Shown here: piece by piece, positions 13,948 to 22,333 of the stretch
Layout of the letters: each line of letters opens with the position of its first letter
Position numbering within the stretch: position 1 is the stretch's first letter
Source: Leucobacter sp. UBA1945
GTDB lineage: Bacteria; Actinomycetota; Actinomycetes; Actinomycetales; Microbacteriaceae
Length of the DNA stretch: 24,721 nucleotides
Direction: 5' to 3'
NCBI GenBank assembly: GCA_002336855.1
Contig: DDEV01000037.1
Span: forward strand, 1 to 24,721
Notes under the pieces: generated by a model
Databases searched by the model: none
Told to the model about the DNA's origin: nothing
Seen by the model: only the letters and a program-made list of their open reading frames with translations
Made by a program: the position numbers and the translations under genes

Positions 13948-15182
13948 CTGCGGTTCAGCCGAGACACACTGCGCGCCCGCTGCTTCGCGACCCGATGCGT
14001 TTTCTGACGCCGCAGGTAGTCGGCGACGGGGTCTTGGTCGGGATCCCACTTTCGTTCTGTGATCGAATTGACCATCGAACTGAGCGCCGCAGCAACGGGA
14101 ACCGCGAAGAGCGCGCCCGCGATGCCACCTACCATCAGGCCCGTCGCGACCGCGAGCACCACGGCGAGCGGGTGCACGCTCACCGCGTGCCCAATGATCA
14201 AAGGCTGCAGCACGTGGCTTTCGACCTGATGCACGAGAATCACGATGATCAGCATGATGATTGCGTTCACAGGGCCGTTGTAGATGAGCGAAATGAATAC
14301 GGCGACCGCGCCAGTAGAAATGGCTCCGATGAACGGCAGAAACGACCCGAAGAACACGAGCACGCCGATTGCGAACGGCAGCGGCACTCCGAGCAGCACC
14401 GCGCCGAGCCCGATGCCAACCGCGTTGATGATTGCGACGAAGAAGATCTGTACCCGCACGAACTGCCCGACCGACACCCATCCGGCTCGCCCGGCGGCGT
14501 CGACCGCGGCGTGTGCGCGCTTCGGCAGAAACCCGAGCACCCAGTACCACACGCGTTTGCCGTCGAGCAGCAGGAAGATCAGCGAGAAGATCACCAGCAG
14601 GGTGCCCGTCAGCAGGTGGCCGGCGGTGGTGGTGAACTGCAATGCTCCGGTGAGAATCTCGTTCTGGTGCGAGGTGATCGCCCCGGTGAGCTGCTGCACG
14701 AAGTGATCGATCTGCTCGCTATTCAGGCTGAGCGGCGGCTGCTCGATCCAATGCAAGAACTGCTGCCATGCGGTTTGCGAGCGCACCGCGACGTCGTCGA
14801 GCCCGGTGCGCAGTTGGGTCACGATGAGCGTGACGAGCAGGCTAATCGCGGCGATGAGGGTCAGCACCGCGGCCGCGACGCCGAGCCCCTTCGGTAACCC
14901 CCTGCGCTCGAAGAACGCCACGATCGGGTACAGCAGCGCGGTGAGCAGGATCGCGATGACCAGCGGAATCACCACGTTGTGCAGCACCATGATCAGCCAG
15001 ATCACCCCCGCAACAGCTATGGCAATCACTACGAGGCGCCAGCTCCAGGCGGCTGCCACACGGATGCCGAGTGGCAGCTCAGTTGCGGCGTTCACAGTAT
15101 GAACGGGGTTCTCGTTCGGCAGCGAAGCTGCCTTAGAGAGGGGCTCGGTGCCTGGCACCTGCGGGCTGCTCTGCTCGGTCAT
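13941..15182 (-). CDS. AI-2E family (PerM/YdiK-like) membrane transporter
   Basis: A 413-residue inner-membrane protein with about seven or eight hydrophobic segments. Family features are the N-terminal paired helices, a long middle region after VTQLRTGLDDV, LVIFSLIFLLLDGKRVWYWV, then GVPLPFAIGVLVFFGSFLPF followed by IGAISTGAVAVFISLI, and VHQVESHVLQPLIIGHAVSV, which is highly conserved in this family. Members export signals, ions or small metabolites; the substrate here is unknown. ATG 15182 has TAAGAT exactly 6 nt upstream and no ribosome site, so it is probably leaderless and transcribed separately from the VIT-type gene 91 nt upstream. The Arg-rich C-terminal tail is cytoplasmic. Confidence 0.92.
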   Translation of the reverse strand: MTEQSSPQVPGTEPLSKAASLPNENPVHTVNAATELPLGIRVAAAWSWRLVVIAIAVAGVIWLIMVLHNVVIPLVIAILLTALLYPIVAFFERRGLPKGLGVAAAVLTLIAAISLLVTLIVTQLRTGLDDVAVRSQTAWQQFLHWIEQPPLSLNSEQIDHFVQQLTGAITSHQNEILTGALQFTTTAGHLLTGTLLVIFSLIFLLLDGKRVWYWVLGFLPKRAHAAVDAAGRAGWVSVGQFVRVQIFFVAIINAVGIGLGAVLLGVPLPFAIGVLVFFGSFLPFIGAISTGAVAVFISLIYNGPVNAIIMLIIVILVHQVESHVLQPLIIGHAVSVHPLAVVLAVATGLMVGGIAGALFAVPVAAALSSMVNSITERKWDPDQDPVADYLRRQKTHRVAKQRARSVSRLNRRG

Positions 15183-15194
15183 GCAGCAATCTTA
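15183..15194 (-). promoter_or_regulatory. -10 box of the AI-2E transporter gene
   Basis: TAAGAT on the - strand (+ 15189-15194), then TGCTGC and the ATG at 15182. The spacing of 6 nt implies a leaderless transcript. No clear -35 box. Confidence 0.55.
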
Positions 15195-15273
15195 TTTCCC
15201 CCATGTCGCCCGGCCACTAGACAGCCGCTCGCGGCCCAAACCAGGGACACGGGAAAATCCACGGCTTGAACGC

Positions 15274-16014
15274 CTACGAAACAGCGACGCCGAAGAGCAG
15301 GCCGATGAGGTAAGTCGCCGCCATCGTCGCCGAGCCCATGAGCACGTTGCGCAGAATGGCGGGCCATACGGGTGCCTTGCCCAGTTTCGCGCTGATGAGG
15401 CCGGTCAAGAACAGCCCGACCACGACCGATATCGCAGTGATGATGACCGGGTTGCCGAGCGGAATCAAGATCATTGCAAGCGGGATCAGCGCGCCGATCG
15501 TGAACGCGACGAACGAAGAAACCGCTGCCTGCCAGGGGCTCGTCAGCTCGTCGGGGTCAATACCCAGTTCGACCTCGGCGTGCGCGGCGAGGGCGTCGTG
15601 CGCGGTGAGTTCTTCTGCCACCTGGCGCGCGAGACCCGCAGAGAGGCCGCGCCGGCGATACAGGCCCGTGAGCTCGGCGAGCTCTGCTGCAGGCTGCTCT
15701 TTGAGCTCGCGAATCTCTTTCTCGACCATCGCCTTCTCGGTGTCTCGTTGAGTGCTGACCGAGACGTACTCGCCGCCCGCCATCGAGAACGCGCCGGCGA
15801 CGAGCGCCGCGATGCCGGCGGTCGCGATAGCGAGGGTGTTTCCCGGAGTTGCCGCGGCGACGCCGACGACGACACCTGCGACAGAGACGATGCCGTCGTT
15901 CGCGCCCAGCACTCCCGCGCGCAGCCAGTTCAGCCGCTGGCCGAGCCGCTCTTCGTTATGGGCCTCGTGCAGGTGGTTGATTGCCGATTCGATCTCGGTG
16001 GGTTCGCTGCTCAT
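15274..16014 (-). CDS. VIT1/CCC1 family metal-ion transporter
   Basis: A 246-residue membrane protein. The N-terminal motif NWLRAGVLGANDGIVSVAGV is the signature of the VIT1/CCC1 family, which moves iron or manganese. Transmembrane helix 2 carries AFSMAGGEYVSVSTQRDTEK, another hallmark. A Glu-rich cytoplasmic segment (about 95-160, with EKEIRELKEQ and GIDPDEL) is the metal-binding region known from the plant and yeast relatives. Three hydrophobic segments follow. The direction of transport in bacteria is not settled; detoxification of excess iron or manganese is likely. ATG 16014 is chosen from the family start. CATCAT lies 6 nt before it, a weaker version of the leaderless pattern. Confidence 0.92.
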   Translation of the reverse strand: MSSEPTEIESAINHLHEAHNEERLGQRLNWLRAGVLGANDGIVSVAGVVVGVAAATPGNTLAIATAGIAALVAGAFSMAGGEYVSVSTQRDTEKAMVEKEIRELKEQPAAELAELTGLYRRRGLSAGLARQVAEELTAHDALAAHAEVELGIDPDELTSPWQAAVSSFVAFTIGALIPLAMILIPLGNPVIITAISVVVGLFLTGLISAKLGKAPVWPAILRNVLMGSATMAATYLIGLLFGVAVS

Positions 16015-16026
16015 AGTGCAATGATG
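16015..16026 (-). promoter_or_regulatory. Weak -10-like box before the VIT-type gene
   Basis: CATCAT on the - strand (+ 16021-16026) is 6 nt before the ATG at 16014. It keeps only A2 and T6 of the -10 consensus, so support is modest. Confidence 0.3.
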
Positions 16027-16087
16027 GCCCTTCGCAATGCAGTTCTCAAGCAAGGCAAGGCTTGGCAAACTTGCGCCCATCACAGGG

Positions 16088-16099
16088 TACGATCGTGTG
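16088..16099 (+). promoter_or_regulatory. -10 box of the pseudouridine synthase gene
   Basis: TACGAT (16088-16093) is 6 nt before GTG 16100. TTGGCA at 16062-16067 could be the -35 box, but the 20-nt spacer is long. It supports GTG 16100 as a leaderless start. Confidence 0.5.
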
Positions 16100-17089
16100 G
16101 TGCCTCCCAAGTCTCCGTTGCCGCAGCGCGACGGTCTCGACGCCGCATGGATGCGCACCGAAGACGTTGTTCGCGGGGTCGCGCACCGATGGGCGACGAT
16201 GCGGGATTGGCTCGAGCTTCGGCTCAAGGGTCACGTCGATGTCGACGACTGGCTCGCCGACGGCCGTTTCGTCTATCAAGACGGCAGCCCGGTCGGTGCT
16301 AAGGATCACTATCGGCCACACACTTTCGTGTGGTTTCATCGTGACCTGCCCGACGAGGCGCCCGTGCCGGGCAAGGTGCACATCATTTATCGCGACGAGC
16401 GGATCGTGGTCGTCGATAAGCCGCCATTTCTTTCGTCGATTCCGCGCGGTCGGCACGTGGTCGAGAGCGTCGTCGTGCGCATGCGTGCCGAGCTGGGGCT
16501 GCCCGAGCTTACCCCGATGCACCGCCTCGATCGGGTCACGTCGGGGTTGCTGGTGCTGACCACCGAACGTCAGCACCGCGGAATATATCAGTCGATGTTC
16601 ATGCGTGGCGAGATTTCAAAGCGCTATCGAGCGATCGCGGCTCTTCGCGAGGATCTCGCCGAGCCGGTCACGGTGCGAAGCCACTTGGCGAAGCAGCACG
16701 GGGTGATGTGCGCCGAAGAGATCGAGGGTCGCGAGCCGAACTCGGCCTCGATCGTCGAACTCGAGGCCGAGCTGCCTGCCGCCGTGACGCCGCCGATGTT
16801 CGCGCCCCTCGACGCAACTGGCGCGCCGCTCGCCGAGGTGCCACGGCTCGCGAGCTACCGCCTCACGCCGCTCACCGGAAAGACGCATCAACTGCGCATG
16901 CACCTGTGGAAGCTCGGCATCCCGATCCTCGGCGATCCTCTCTACCCGGTCGAACGCGAAGTCGCGATCGACGACTTCTCGATTCCGCTGCAGCTGCTCG
17001 CGAGCGAGCTCGACTTCGTCGACCCCGTCGACGGCACCGAGCACCACTTCGTCAGCGACCGCTCGCTGCCGCTCGAAGGCGACGCATAG
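16100..17089 (+). CDS. RluA-family RNA pseudouridine synthase
   Basis: A 329-residue enzyme that turns uridine into pseudouridine in RNA, most likely 23S rRNA. The catalytic motif MHRLDRVTSGLLVLT gives Asp144. VDKPPFLSSIPRGRHV precedes it, and the late SYRLTPLTGKTHQLRMHLW, then GIPILGDPLYP, is the conserved C-terminal core. The first 85 residues resemble the N-terminal region of actinobacterial relatives, including a short S4-like stretch (LELRLKGHVDVDDWL). In-frame GTGs occur at 16097 and 16100 and an ATG at 16037. The TACGAT box favours 16100. The gene is divergent from the VIT-type gene; the two starts are 85 nt apart. Confidence 0.9.
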   Translation: MPPKSPLPQRDGLDAAWMRTEDVVRGVAHRWATMRDWLELRLKGHVDVDDWLADGRFVYQDGSPVGAKDHYRPHTFVWFHRDLPDEAPVPGKVHIIYRDERIVVVDKPPFLSSIPRGRHVVESVVVRMRAELGLPELTPMHRLDRVTSGLLVLTTERQHRGIYQSMFMRGEISKRYRAIAALREDLAEPVTVRSHLAKQHGVMCAEEIEGREPNSASIVELEAELPAAVTPPMFAPLDATGAPLAEVPRLASYRLTPLTGKTHQLRMHLWKLGIPILGDPLYPVEREVAIDDFSIPLQLLASELDFVDPVDGTEHHFVSDRSLPLEGDA

Positions 17090-17170
17090 CGGGGCGCATC
17101 GCCGCGGCACAACCCCCTTCGCCCGGCGCAATCGCGCGAGCTAAGGTGTAGCCAACGAAGGGACGCAGAG

Positions 17171-17746
17171 ATGCCACGCATCATGAGTGACCGCGGCGGG
17201 GATTTTTTCACCATTGGGCACTCGAACCGCGAGCTCGACGAGTTTCTCGAGATGCTCACCGAGCACGGCATTGAGACTGTCGTCGACGTGCGCAAGCTCG
17301 CCGGGTCGACGCGTTACCCGCAGTTCAACGCAGACACCCTCGCGGACGCGCTCGCCGCAGTCGGCATTGAGCTTACCCGCTTCGAGGGCCTCACAGGTCG
17401 GCGCCCGGTCAGCAAGACCGTGCCATTCGAGGCGAACGCCTGGTGGCAGAACCGCAGCTTTCACAACTACGCCGACCACGCACTCTCGGCGGAGTTCGGC
17501 GAGGCACTGCGGGCACTGCGCGAGTTGGGCCATGAGAAGCGTGCGGCCGTCATGTGCGCCGAGGCCGTCTGGTGGCGCTGTCACCGTCGGATCATCGCCG
17601 ACTACCTGCTTGCTGCCGGCGAGCAGGTGATTCACGTGCTTGGCCCAGGCAGCGAGACCCCCGGGAGCCTCAGCGAGGGGGCAGTGCCTGAGAACGGGCT
17701 TCTGACGTACCCGGAGCCCCTGTCGCCCGCGCCCGAAGCGGAGTAG
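17171..17746 (+). CDS. DUF488 family protein
   Basis: A 191-residue cytoplasmic protein. DUF488 features are the N-terminal FTIGHSNRELDEF, VVDVRKLAGSTRYPQFN and, near residue 125, MCAEAVWWRCHRRIIADYLL, with the conserved Cys, Trp-Trp and Cys-His-Arg-Arg. These resemble a catalytic or ligand site, but the biochemical role of the family is unknown. The C-terminal 30 residues are Pro/Glu-rich and probably disordered. ATG 17171 has GAAGGGA 10-15 nt upstream; ATG 17183 is an alternative. Its stop is 40 nt from the amidotransferase start, so the two may share a transcript. Confidence 0.88.
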   Translation: MPRIMSDRGGDFFTIGHSNRELDEFLEMLTEHGIETVVDVRKLAGSTRYPQFNADTLADALAAVGIELTRFEGLTGRRPVSKTVPFEANAWWQNRSFHNYADHALSAEFGEALRALRELGHEKRAAVMCAEAVWWRCHRRIIADYLLAAGEQVIHVLGPGSETPGSLSEGAVPENGLLTYPEPLSPAPEAE

Positions 17747-17786
17747 CGTCGAAGCCACACCAGCAGGGCAGCCGGAAGGTGGCATC

Positions 17787-18677
17787 ATGTGTCGTTGGCT
17801 CGCGTATCTGGGATCGCCGATCGCGCTCGAAGACGTGCTCGTGAGGCCGAACCACTCGCTCATCGATCAGAGCCTGCTCGCGCGCGACCTCTACCTGCCA
17901 GGTGACCCGCTCGCGTCGCAGTTTCGGGGCAGCGCGTTTCCGACGAACGGCGATGGTTTCGGGGTGGCGTGGACGGGGCGCGGGGGCACGCTCGGCCAGT
18001 ACCGCCAGATCGAACCCGCCTGGGACAGCCAGAACCTGAGGCACTTGGCCGCACAGATCGAGTCGGGCTGCTTTCTCGCGCACGTGAGGGCCGCCCCCGG
18101 TGGCACGATCTCTGAGCAGAACTGCCACCCCTTCGTGCATGGCGGTTGGATGTTTCAGCACAACGGCGAGGTGCCTGCCTTCAGCGCGCTCAAGCGCGAA
18201 CTGACCCTCGAGGTCGACCCCGCGCTCTATCCGTCGATCCTCGGCAATGCTGATTCTGAAGTCTGTTTCTATCTTGCGTTGACGTACGGGCTCGCCGAAG
18301 ACCCCGTGGCCGCGATGAATCGCATGGTGAGCCGCATCGAGCGCGCCCGGCGAGTGCGTGGGATCGCCGACCCGTTTCGCGCGACCATGTGTGCGTCAGA
18401 CGGCGACCGCTTGGTGGTGCTGCGTTGGGTGAGCCCCGATGCGTCGCCCGGTTTCGTCGTAAACGCGCCCTCGCTGTACCACTCTGCGGGACCAACGATG
18501 CTGCGCACGACTGACGGCACCGAAGAGGTGCTGCCCGATGACGCGCAGCTGGTCGTCTCTGAACCGCTCGAACTGCACTGGAGTCGCCACACCTGGAGCG
18601 AAGTGCCGGCAGGAATGGTCGGTGTGTTCGGCCGTGGCGTCGAGGCTGAGTTCAGCCCCGTCGACCTCTCGGTATGA
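17787..18677 (+). CDS. Class II glutamine amidotransferase (YafJ/EgtC-like)
   Basis: A 296-residue enzyme of the Ntn-hydrolase type. After removal of Met the nucleophile is Cys2 (MCRWLAYLG). Other family motifs are TNGDGFGVAW near 52-61, FLAHVRAAPGGTISEQNCHP near 93-112 and GGWMFQHNGEV near 116-126, which bind glutamine, and DSEVCFYLALTYGL further on. It would release ammonia from glutamine or hydrolyse a gamma-glutamyl bond. No ergothioneine genes are near, so the egtC name is not justified. A strong ribosome site (GGAAGG) lies a few bases before the ATG. The gene ends 9 nt from the convergent GH5 gene. Confidence 0.9.
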   Translation: MCRWLAYLGSPIALEDVLVRPNHSLIDQSLLARDLYLPGDPLASQFRGSAFPTNGDGFGVAWTGRGGTLGQYRQIEPAWDSQNLRHLAAQIESGCFLAHVRAAPGGTISEQNCHPFVHGGWMFQHNGEVPAFSALKRELTLEVDPALYPSILGNADSEVCFYLALTYGLAEDPVAAMNRMVSRIERARRVRGIADPFRATMCASDGDRLVVLRWVSPDASPGFVVNAPSLYHSAGPTMLRTTDGTEEVLPDDAQLVVSEPLELHWSRHTWSEVPAGMVGVFGRGVEAEFSPVDLSV

Positions 18678-18686
18678 ACCAGGCAC

Positions 18687-21107
18687 TCACACCCATGCGT
18701 TCAGCGCGTACTCGTCTGTTACACAACCGCCGATGAGCCAGCCGCCCGCCACCTTGTCGAGCTTGATCTGCTCGATCGACGCGGCCTCGAGCTCTGGCTG
18801 TTTCTCGCCGGGAAACCACACCTGCAGGTCGCACGACTCGGGGCCTGAGTCGCCCGAGTCGCCTGAGTCGCCTGAGCTGTCCAGATCGCCTGCGTCACCC
18901 TCGAACTCGAGCACCCCGTCGATCACGCGCAGGCTGCGCAGTTCGCCGGGAACGACGCGCGGGTAGGGGCGCGAGAGAATCTCGAGCAGGTCGAGACGCG
19001 GCTCGAGCCATTCGTTGGTTCCGCAGTCTTGCGGGATCAGCCCGTCGCCGGTCGCCTGCACGCCGTTTTGCGGGTCGCCGCACGCCTGCTTCCACACCCA
19101 ATACGCGCTGCCGAGGCCGCGCGCGTCTTCGGCAGCGGCATAGCGCTTCAACCGTTTCACCGAGTCGTCGCCCCAGTAGCCGTATTCGCCAGACCAGAGC
19201 GCTGCGTCGTAGGCGTCGGCGGTGCGCTGTGCGAGCCCGAACTGACGCTCGATCGAAACGATCGGCGTGATGCCGAGGTCGCGATCCATCGTGATCGACT
19301 CGGCGTAGAGGTGCGGCGAGAACGCGATGTTCGCGTCGCCCGTGAAATCGGGACGCGGGCCGGCCTCGAAACCCAGGCCAGACCAGAGAATCGAGGGCTC
19401 GACGAACACGATCTGCGGCGCGCCAGCATCGCGAATCTCGCTGATCGCGTCGGCATAGAACTCGCCGACCTTCAGCGCAGTCGTCGCGGGCGCGGTTTCG
19501 CCGAAGCCGGGCTCGTTCAGTAGATCGAAGCCAGCGACGTTCGGCTTGTCTTTGTATCGCGCAGCGAGGGTGCCCCAGGTTGCTGCGAGGGCATCGCGCA
19601 CGCCGTCGGTGTTGAAGAAGAAGTGCTCGAAGGCGCGGTCGCCCGCTGGCGAGATGTCGCGCCCGGTGAACTGGCAACGGGGTGCGCCGTCGGTGATAGT
19701 CGCCCACTCGGGCGCCCCGTCGAAGCCCCACATGGGATCGGTGCCGGGGCGGCAGCTCGTGTCGTCGTCGCTCGCCCCGTTGTACCAGCCGTCCTGGTGC
19801 ATGTCGAGCACGATGCGCACGCCGGCCTCTTCGCCCCAGGCGACGATTTCGTCGACCTGCGCGAGATACTCCTCGTCGTAGCTGCCGCGCTTCGGCTCGA
19901 TCGCCGACCACGAGAGGCCAAGCCGAATCACGTTGAAGCCGTACGATGCGATCGCCTGCACGTCTTCCTTGGTGAACGGGCTCGCCACCGGCTTCTCGGG
20001 ATCGTACTGGTAGAAGTCGACGAGGTTGTTCACGTTGACGCCGCGCAGCAGCACCCGGTTGCCGTTGCCGTCTGCGAAGTGACCGTCTTCGACACGCAGA
20101 AAGCCCTCTGGGGCGACTGCGGTGGCTCGCGGCGGCAACGGCTGCACGACGAAGATCGTGGCGGCGAGAGCCGCGGCGAGCACCCCGCCAAGCACGGCGA
20201 ACGTGGGGCGGCCCGCCCTTCCGAGCGCCGCACGCAGACGAATGAGGGCGAAGGTGATGAGCGCGCCAATGCCGCCGGTGGTAGCGCCAAGAGAAACACC
20301 GTCAGCGATGCGCATATAGCCAGAGGTGAGCGCCCACATGTCGAGGCCGATGCCGTCGATGATGATGGCGAGCAGCGAGATGAGCACCCCGAAGATTGCG
20401 CCGCCGACGACGTATCCGAGCCACGGCCCCAGCAGCCCGCACGGCACTTTTCGGCGCAGCAACTGCACGCCGAGCCAGGTGCAGGCGAACCAGAGCAAGA
20501 GCGCAAACAGCAGCGGCAGGAGCGAACGACCGATCAGCGGCACCGGCAGCGTCTCAGCCGAGACCGGCACCGCCCACCAATAGCCCCACGGCAGCACCGC
20601 GAGGGCCGCGACGGTGAAGAGCCCGGGCCAGACGATAAGCTCGCCGGTTGCGGCGGGGGAGTCGAACCAGGCCTCGCGCGCCTCGTAGTCGGCTCGACCC
20701 CCGAAGATGCGGGTGATCAGCGCGACCAGGAACGCCGCGGGCACGGCCTTCGCGAGCACGTACCCCGAGCCCCAGGCCGAGAGCGGCAGATCGAGGGTCA
20801 TCGCGAACAGCGTCGCGAACTGGGCGAGCGTGACCGCCCAGATGCCGGCGAGCCACATCACCCAGAAGCGATCGCCTACGCGGGCGGCTGCGAACCAGAT
20901 CGCCGCGAGCAGCACCGGCACGAAGACGACGTAGCGAGCGATCGGCCACCAGAGCTGCGCCTGCGGCATGCCACCGGGCCAGCCGACGAGGGCGAGTAGA
21001 CCGGTGGGATCGGCGATGAGCTGCGCGATCACCAGCACGAGCATCACGAGAACGGCGATCAGGGGGCGTCGAATGCTGCGCTTCGCACTTCGCTGTGCTG
21101 AGACCAT
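18687..21107 (-). CDS. Membrane-anchored glycoside hydrolase family 5 (endoglycoceramidase-like) protein
   Basis: An 806-residue fusion. Residues 1-330 hold about ten hydrophobic segments. Residues about 335-710 are a GH5 (beta/alpha)8 barrel: LLRGVNVNNLVDFY near 353-366, RIVLDMHQDGWYNG near 431-444, GFDLLNEPGFGE near 526-537 with acid/base Glu532, and WSGEYGYWGD near 638-647 with nucleophile Glu641. The MHQDGWY stretch and the LSRPYPRVVPG end (711-721) resemble endoglycoceramidases and related glycosidases, so a glycolipid or beta-glucoside substrate is likely but unproven. The C-terminal domain has a Gly-Asp-Ser repeat near 744-755. The catalytic part should face outside. ATG 21107 has TAAGAT 6 nt upstream and no ribosome site. 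Confidence 0.88.
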   Translation of the reverse strand: MVSAQRSAKRSIRRPLIAVLVMLVLVIAQLIADPTGLLALVGWPGGMPQAQLWWPIARYVVFVPVLLAAIWFAAARVGDRFWVMWLAGIWAVTLAQFATLFAMTLDLPLSAWGSGYVLAKAVPAAFLVALITRIFGGRADYEAREAWFDSPAATGELIVWPGLFTVAALAVLPWGYWWAVPVSAETLPVPLIGRSLLPLLFALLLWFACTWLGVQLLRRKVPCGLLGPWLGYVVGGAIFGVLISLLAIIIDGIGLDMWALTSGYMRIADGVSLGATTGGIGALITFALIRLRAALGRAGRPTFAVLGGVLAAALAATIFVVQPLPPRATAVAPEGFLRVEDGHFADGNGNRVLLRGVNVNNLVDFYQYDPEKPVASPFTKEDVQAIASYGFNVIRLGLSWSAIEPKRGSYDEEYLAQVDEIVAWGEEAGVRIVLDMHQDGWYNGASDDDTSCRPGTDPMWGFDGAPEWATITDGAPRCQFTGRDISPAGDRAFEHFFFNTDGVRDALAATWGTLAARYKDKPNVAGFDLLNEPGFGETAPATTALKVGEFYADAISEIRDAGAPQIVFVEPSILWSGLGFEAGPRPDFTGDANIAFSPHLYAESITMDRDLGITPIVSIERQFGLAQRTADAYDAALWSGEYGYWGDDSVKRLKRYAAAEDARGLGSAYWVWKQACGDPQNGVQATGDGLIPQDCGTNEWLEPRLDLLEILSRPYPRVVPGELRSLRVIDGVLEFEGDAGDLDSSGDSGDSGDSGPESCDLQVWFPGEKQPELEAASIEQIKLDKVAGGWLIGGCVTDEYALNAWV
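18845..18880. repeat. 9-bp tandem repeat inside the GH5 gene
   Basis: Four units of 9 bp: CTGAGTCGC, CCGAGTCGC, CTGAGTCGC and a degenerate CTGAGCTGT. They encode Gly-Asp-Ser-type repeats on the - strand, in the C-terminal domain. Copy number could vary without shifting the frame, because the unit is a multiple of three. Confidence 0.75.
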
Positions 21108-21119
21108 GCTCGTATCTTA
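21108..21119 (-). promoter_or_regulatory. -10 box of the GH5 gene
   Basis: TAAGAT on the - strand (+ 21114-21119), 6 nt (ACGAGC), then the ATG at 21107. This predicts a leaderless mRNA and a transcript separate from yaeQ upstream. Confidence 0.55.
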
Positions 21120-21151
21120 TTGGTTGGCTGTCGAAAAGTGACAGCGCCGGT

Positions 21152-21691
21152 CTATGCGACGTCGTGCGACTGCACGGTCGTCACCAACGAGGTGCCGTTG
21201 AGCTCGAAGTAGAGCTCGCCCTCGGTCACCGAGACCGACAGCGTGTTGCGTCGCTCGATCGCACGAGTCGCCTCGTCGATGAACTTCGGATCGAGGCTGC
21301 GCAACACCACCTGATCGGCGCGGTGAATCGTCTTGCCATCCCACGAAGCGAGCACCTTCTGCGGGTCGCGGTGGGTGTAGACCGCTGTGTAGTCGGCGAG
21401 CTTCGAACCGAAGTGCACGCGGGCGGCGTCGGGGGAGCCGACTTCGATCCACGCGGTGATCTTGCCGGTGAGATCCTTTGTGAGCACCGCCGGCTCGTAG
21501 GCCGTCGAAACCCCGCCGCCGAACTCGATGCCCTCGCGACACTCCAGGCAGTACGCGAGAATTCGCGTGAGCATGAACGCGTCGGTTTCTGAGGGGTGGC
21601 GGGCGACGCGCAGCGTCAGGTCTTCGTAGACCCCGCGGTCGACGTCGGCGAGTTGCACGGTGAACACGAGGATCGTCGAGCCGATAGCCAT
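21152..21691 (-). CDS. yaeQ: YaeQ family protein
   Basis: A 179-residue cytoplasmic protein of the YaeQ family, which has a PD-(D/E)XK nuclease-like fold but no established activity. Motifs match well: VARHPSETDAFMLTRILAYC near 29-48, GIEFGGGVSTAYEPAVLTKD near 54-73 and ITAWIEVGSPDAARVHFGSK, then YTAVYTHRD. ATG 21691 is chosen because the conserved N-terminal strand (TILVFTVQLADVDRG) starts right after it; longer frames upstream to 21955 are shadows. TAAGAT lies 8 nt upstream, and no ribosome site is visible. Its stop is 44 nt before the GH5 start on the same strand. Confidence 0.92.
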   Translation of the reverse strand: MAIGSTILVFTVQLADVDRGVYEDLTLRVARHPSETDAFMLTRILAYCLECREGIEFGGGVSTAYEPAVLTKDLTGKITAWIEVGSPDAARVHFGSKLADYTAVYTHRDPQKVLASWDGKTIHRADQVVLRSLDPKFIDEATRAIERRNTLSVSVTEGELYFELNGTSLVTTVQSHDVA

Positions 21692-21705
21692 AGCTGTCGA
21701 TCTTA
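21692..21705 (-). promoter_or_regulatory. -10 box of yaeQ
   Basis: TAAGAT on the - strand (+ 21700-21705) lies 8 nt before the ATG at 21691. The same hexamer precedes the GH5 and AI-2E transporter genes. A leaderless or near-leaderless start is likely. Confidence 0.45.
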
Positions 21706-21807
21706 GCGGGCGACGGGTCAGACTACCCGAGATCACGGCCGACGCAACCCCTGTATGCGTGTGAGCATCTTCGGTTAGAACTGAGAAGAAGGAAGGAGCT
21801 GCGCAGG

Positions 21808-22251
21808 GTGAAGAACCAGATTCTGGATCGGGTGGCGACGCCTGAAGAACATGCCGAGTTGGCGCGGTCGGTCGGCTGGGAGTCGCACTTCGACGATCGC
21901 CTGCGCGCCGACGCGCTCGCCGCCTCTGTCGCGGGCGTGGTCTGCGTCGACGCATCCGGGCGAGTGATCGGGGCCGCGCGCGCCGTGGGCGACGGGCTGC
22001 AATACGCCTACGTGCAAGACGTCATGGTGCACCCAGCTTGCAGCGACGAGGGCATTGCGACGGCGATGGTCGAACGGCTCTTAGAGCTCCTGCAACCTGG
22101 CCCTGGCACCGAGCTCTTCGTCGGTCTCTTCGCGAGCGACGCCGCCGTCGGGGTCTACGAATCGCTCGGTTTCACGACCGAGGGCGCGGTTGGTATGCAT
22201 CGCAGGATTGCAGTGCCCGCCGAGACGCCAGGCGCCGAGAGGCCCACCTAG
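21808..22251 (+). CDS. GNAT family N-acetyltransferase
   Basis: A 147-residue GNAT enzyme. Strand 4 and the acetyl-CoA-binding region read YAYVQDVMVHPACSDEGIAT, then AMVERLLELL (about 67-98). A Ser-Asp-Glu-Gly-Ile-Ala run stands where most members have RxxGxG/A, so CoA binding is plausible but atypical. LFVGLFASDAAVGVYESLGF near 107-126 is the usual strand-5/helix-4 stretch ending in the Tyr region. The substrate is unknown. GTG 21808 is chosen because GGAAGGAG lies 9 nt upstream. It is divergent from yaeQ, and the next gene begins 82 nt downstream with its own strong ribosome site. Confidence 0.85.
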   Translation: MKNQILDRVATPEEHAELARSVGWESHFDDRLRADALAASVAGVVCVDASGRVIGAARAVGDGLQYAYVQDVMVHPACSDEGIATAMVERLLELLQPGPGTELFVGLFASDAAVGVYESLGFTTEGAVGMHRRIAVPAETPGAERPT

Positions 22252-22333
22252 CGCAGGCTCGGTCGGGTGGTCAAGGGGCTGGCCGGGGCGTGGTCGAACC
22301 GAAAGGCTTGGCAGAACGTCGATCGGAGGTCCC

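Noticed and set aside
18845..18880. CRISPR-like repeat
   Set aside because: The units are 9 bp, contiguous and coding, with no spacers.
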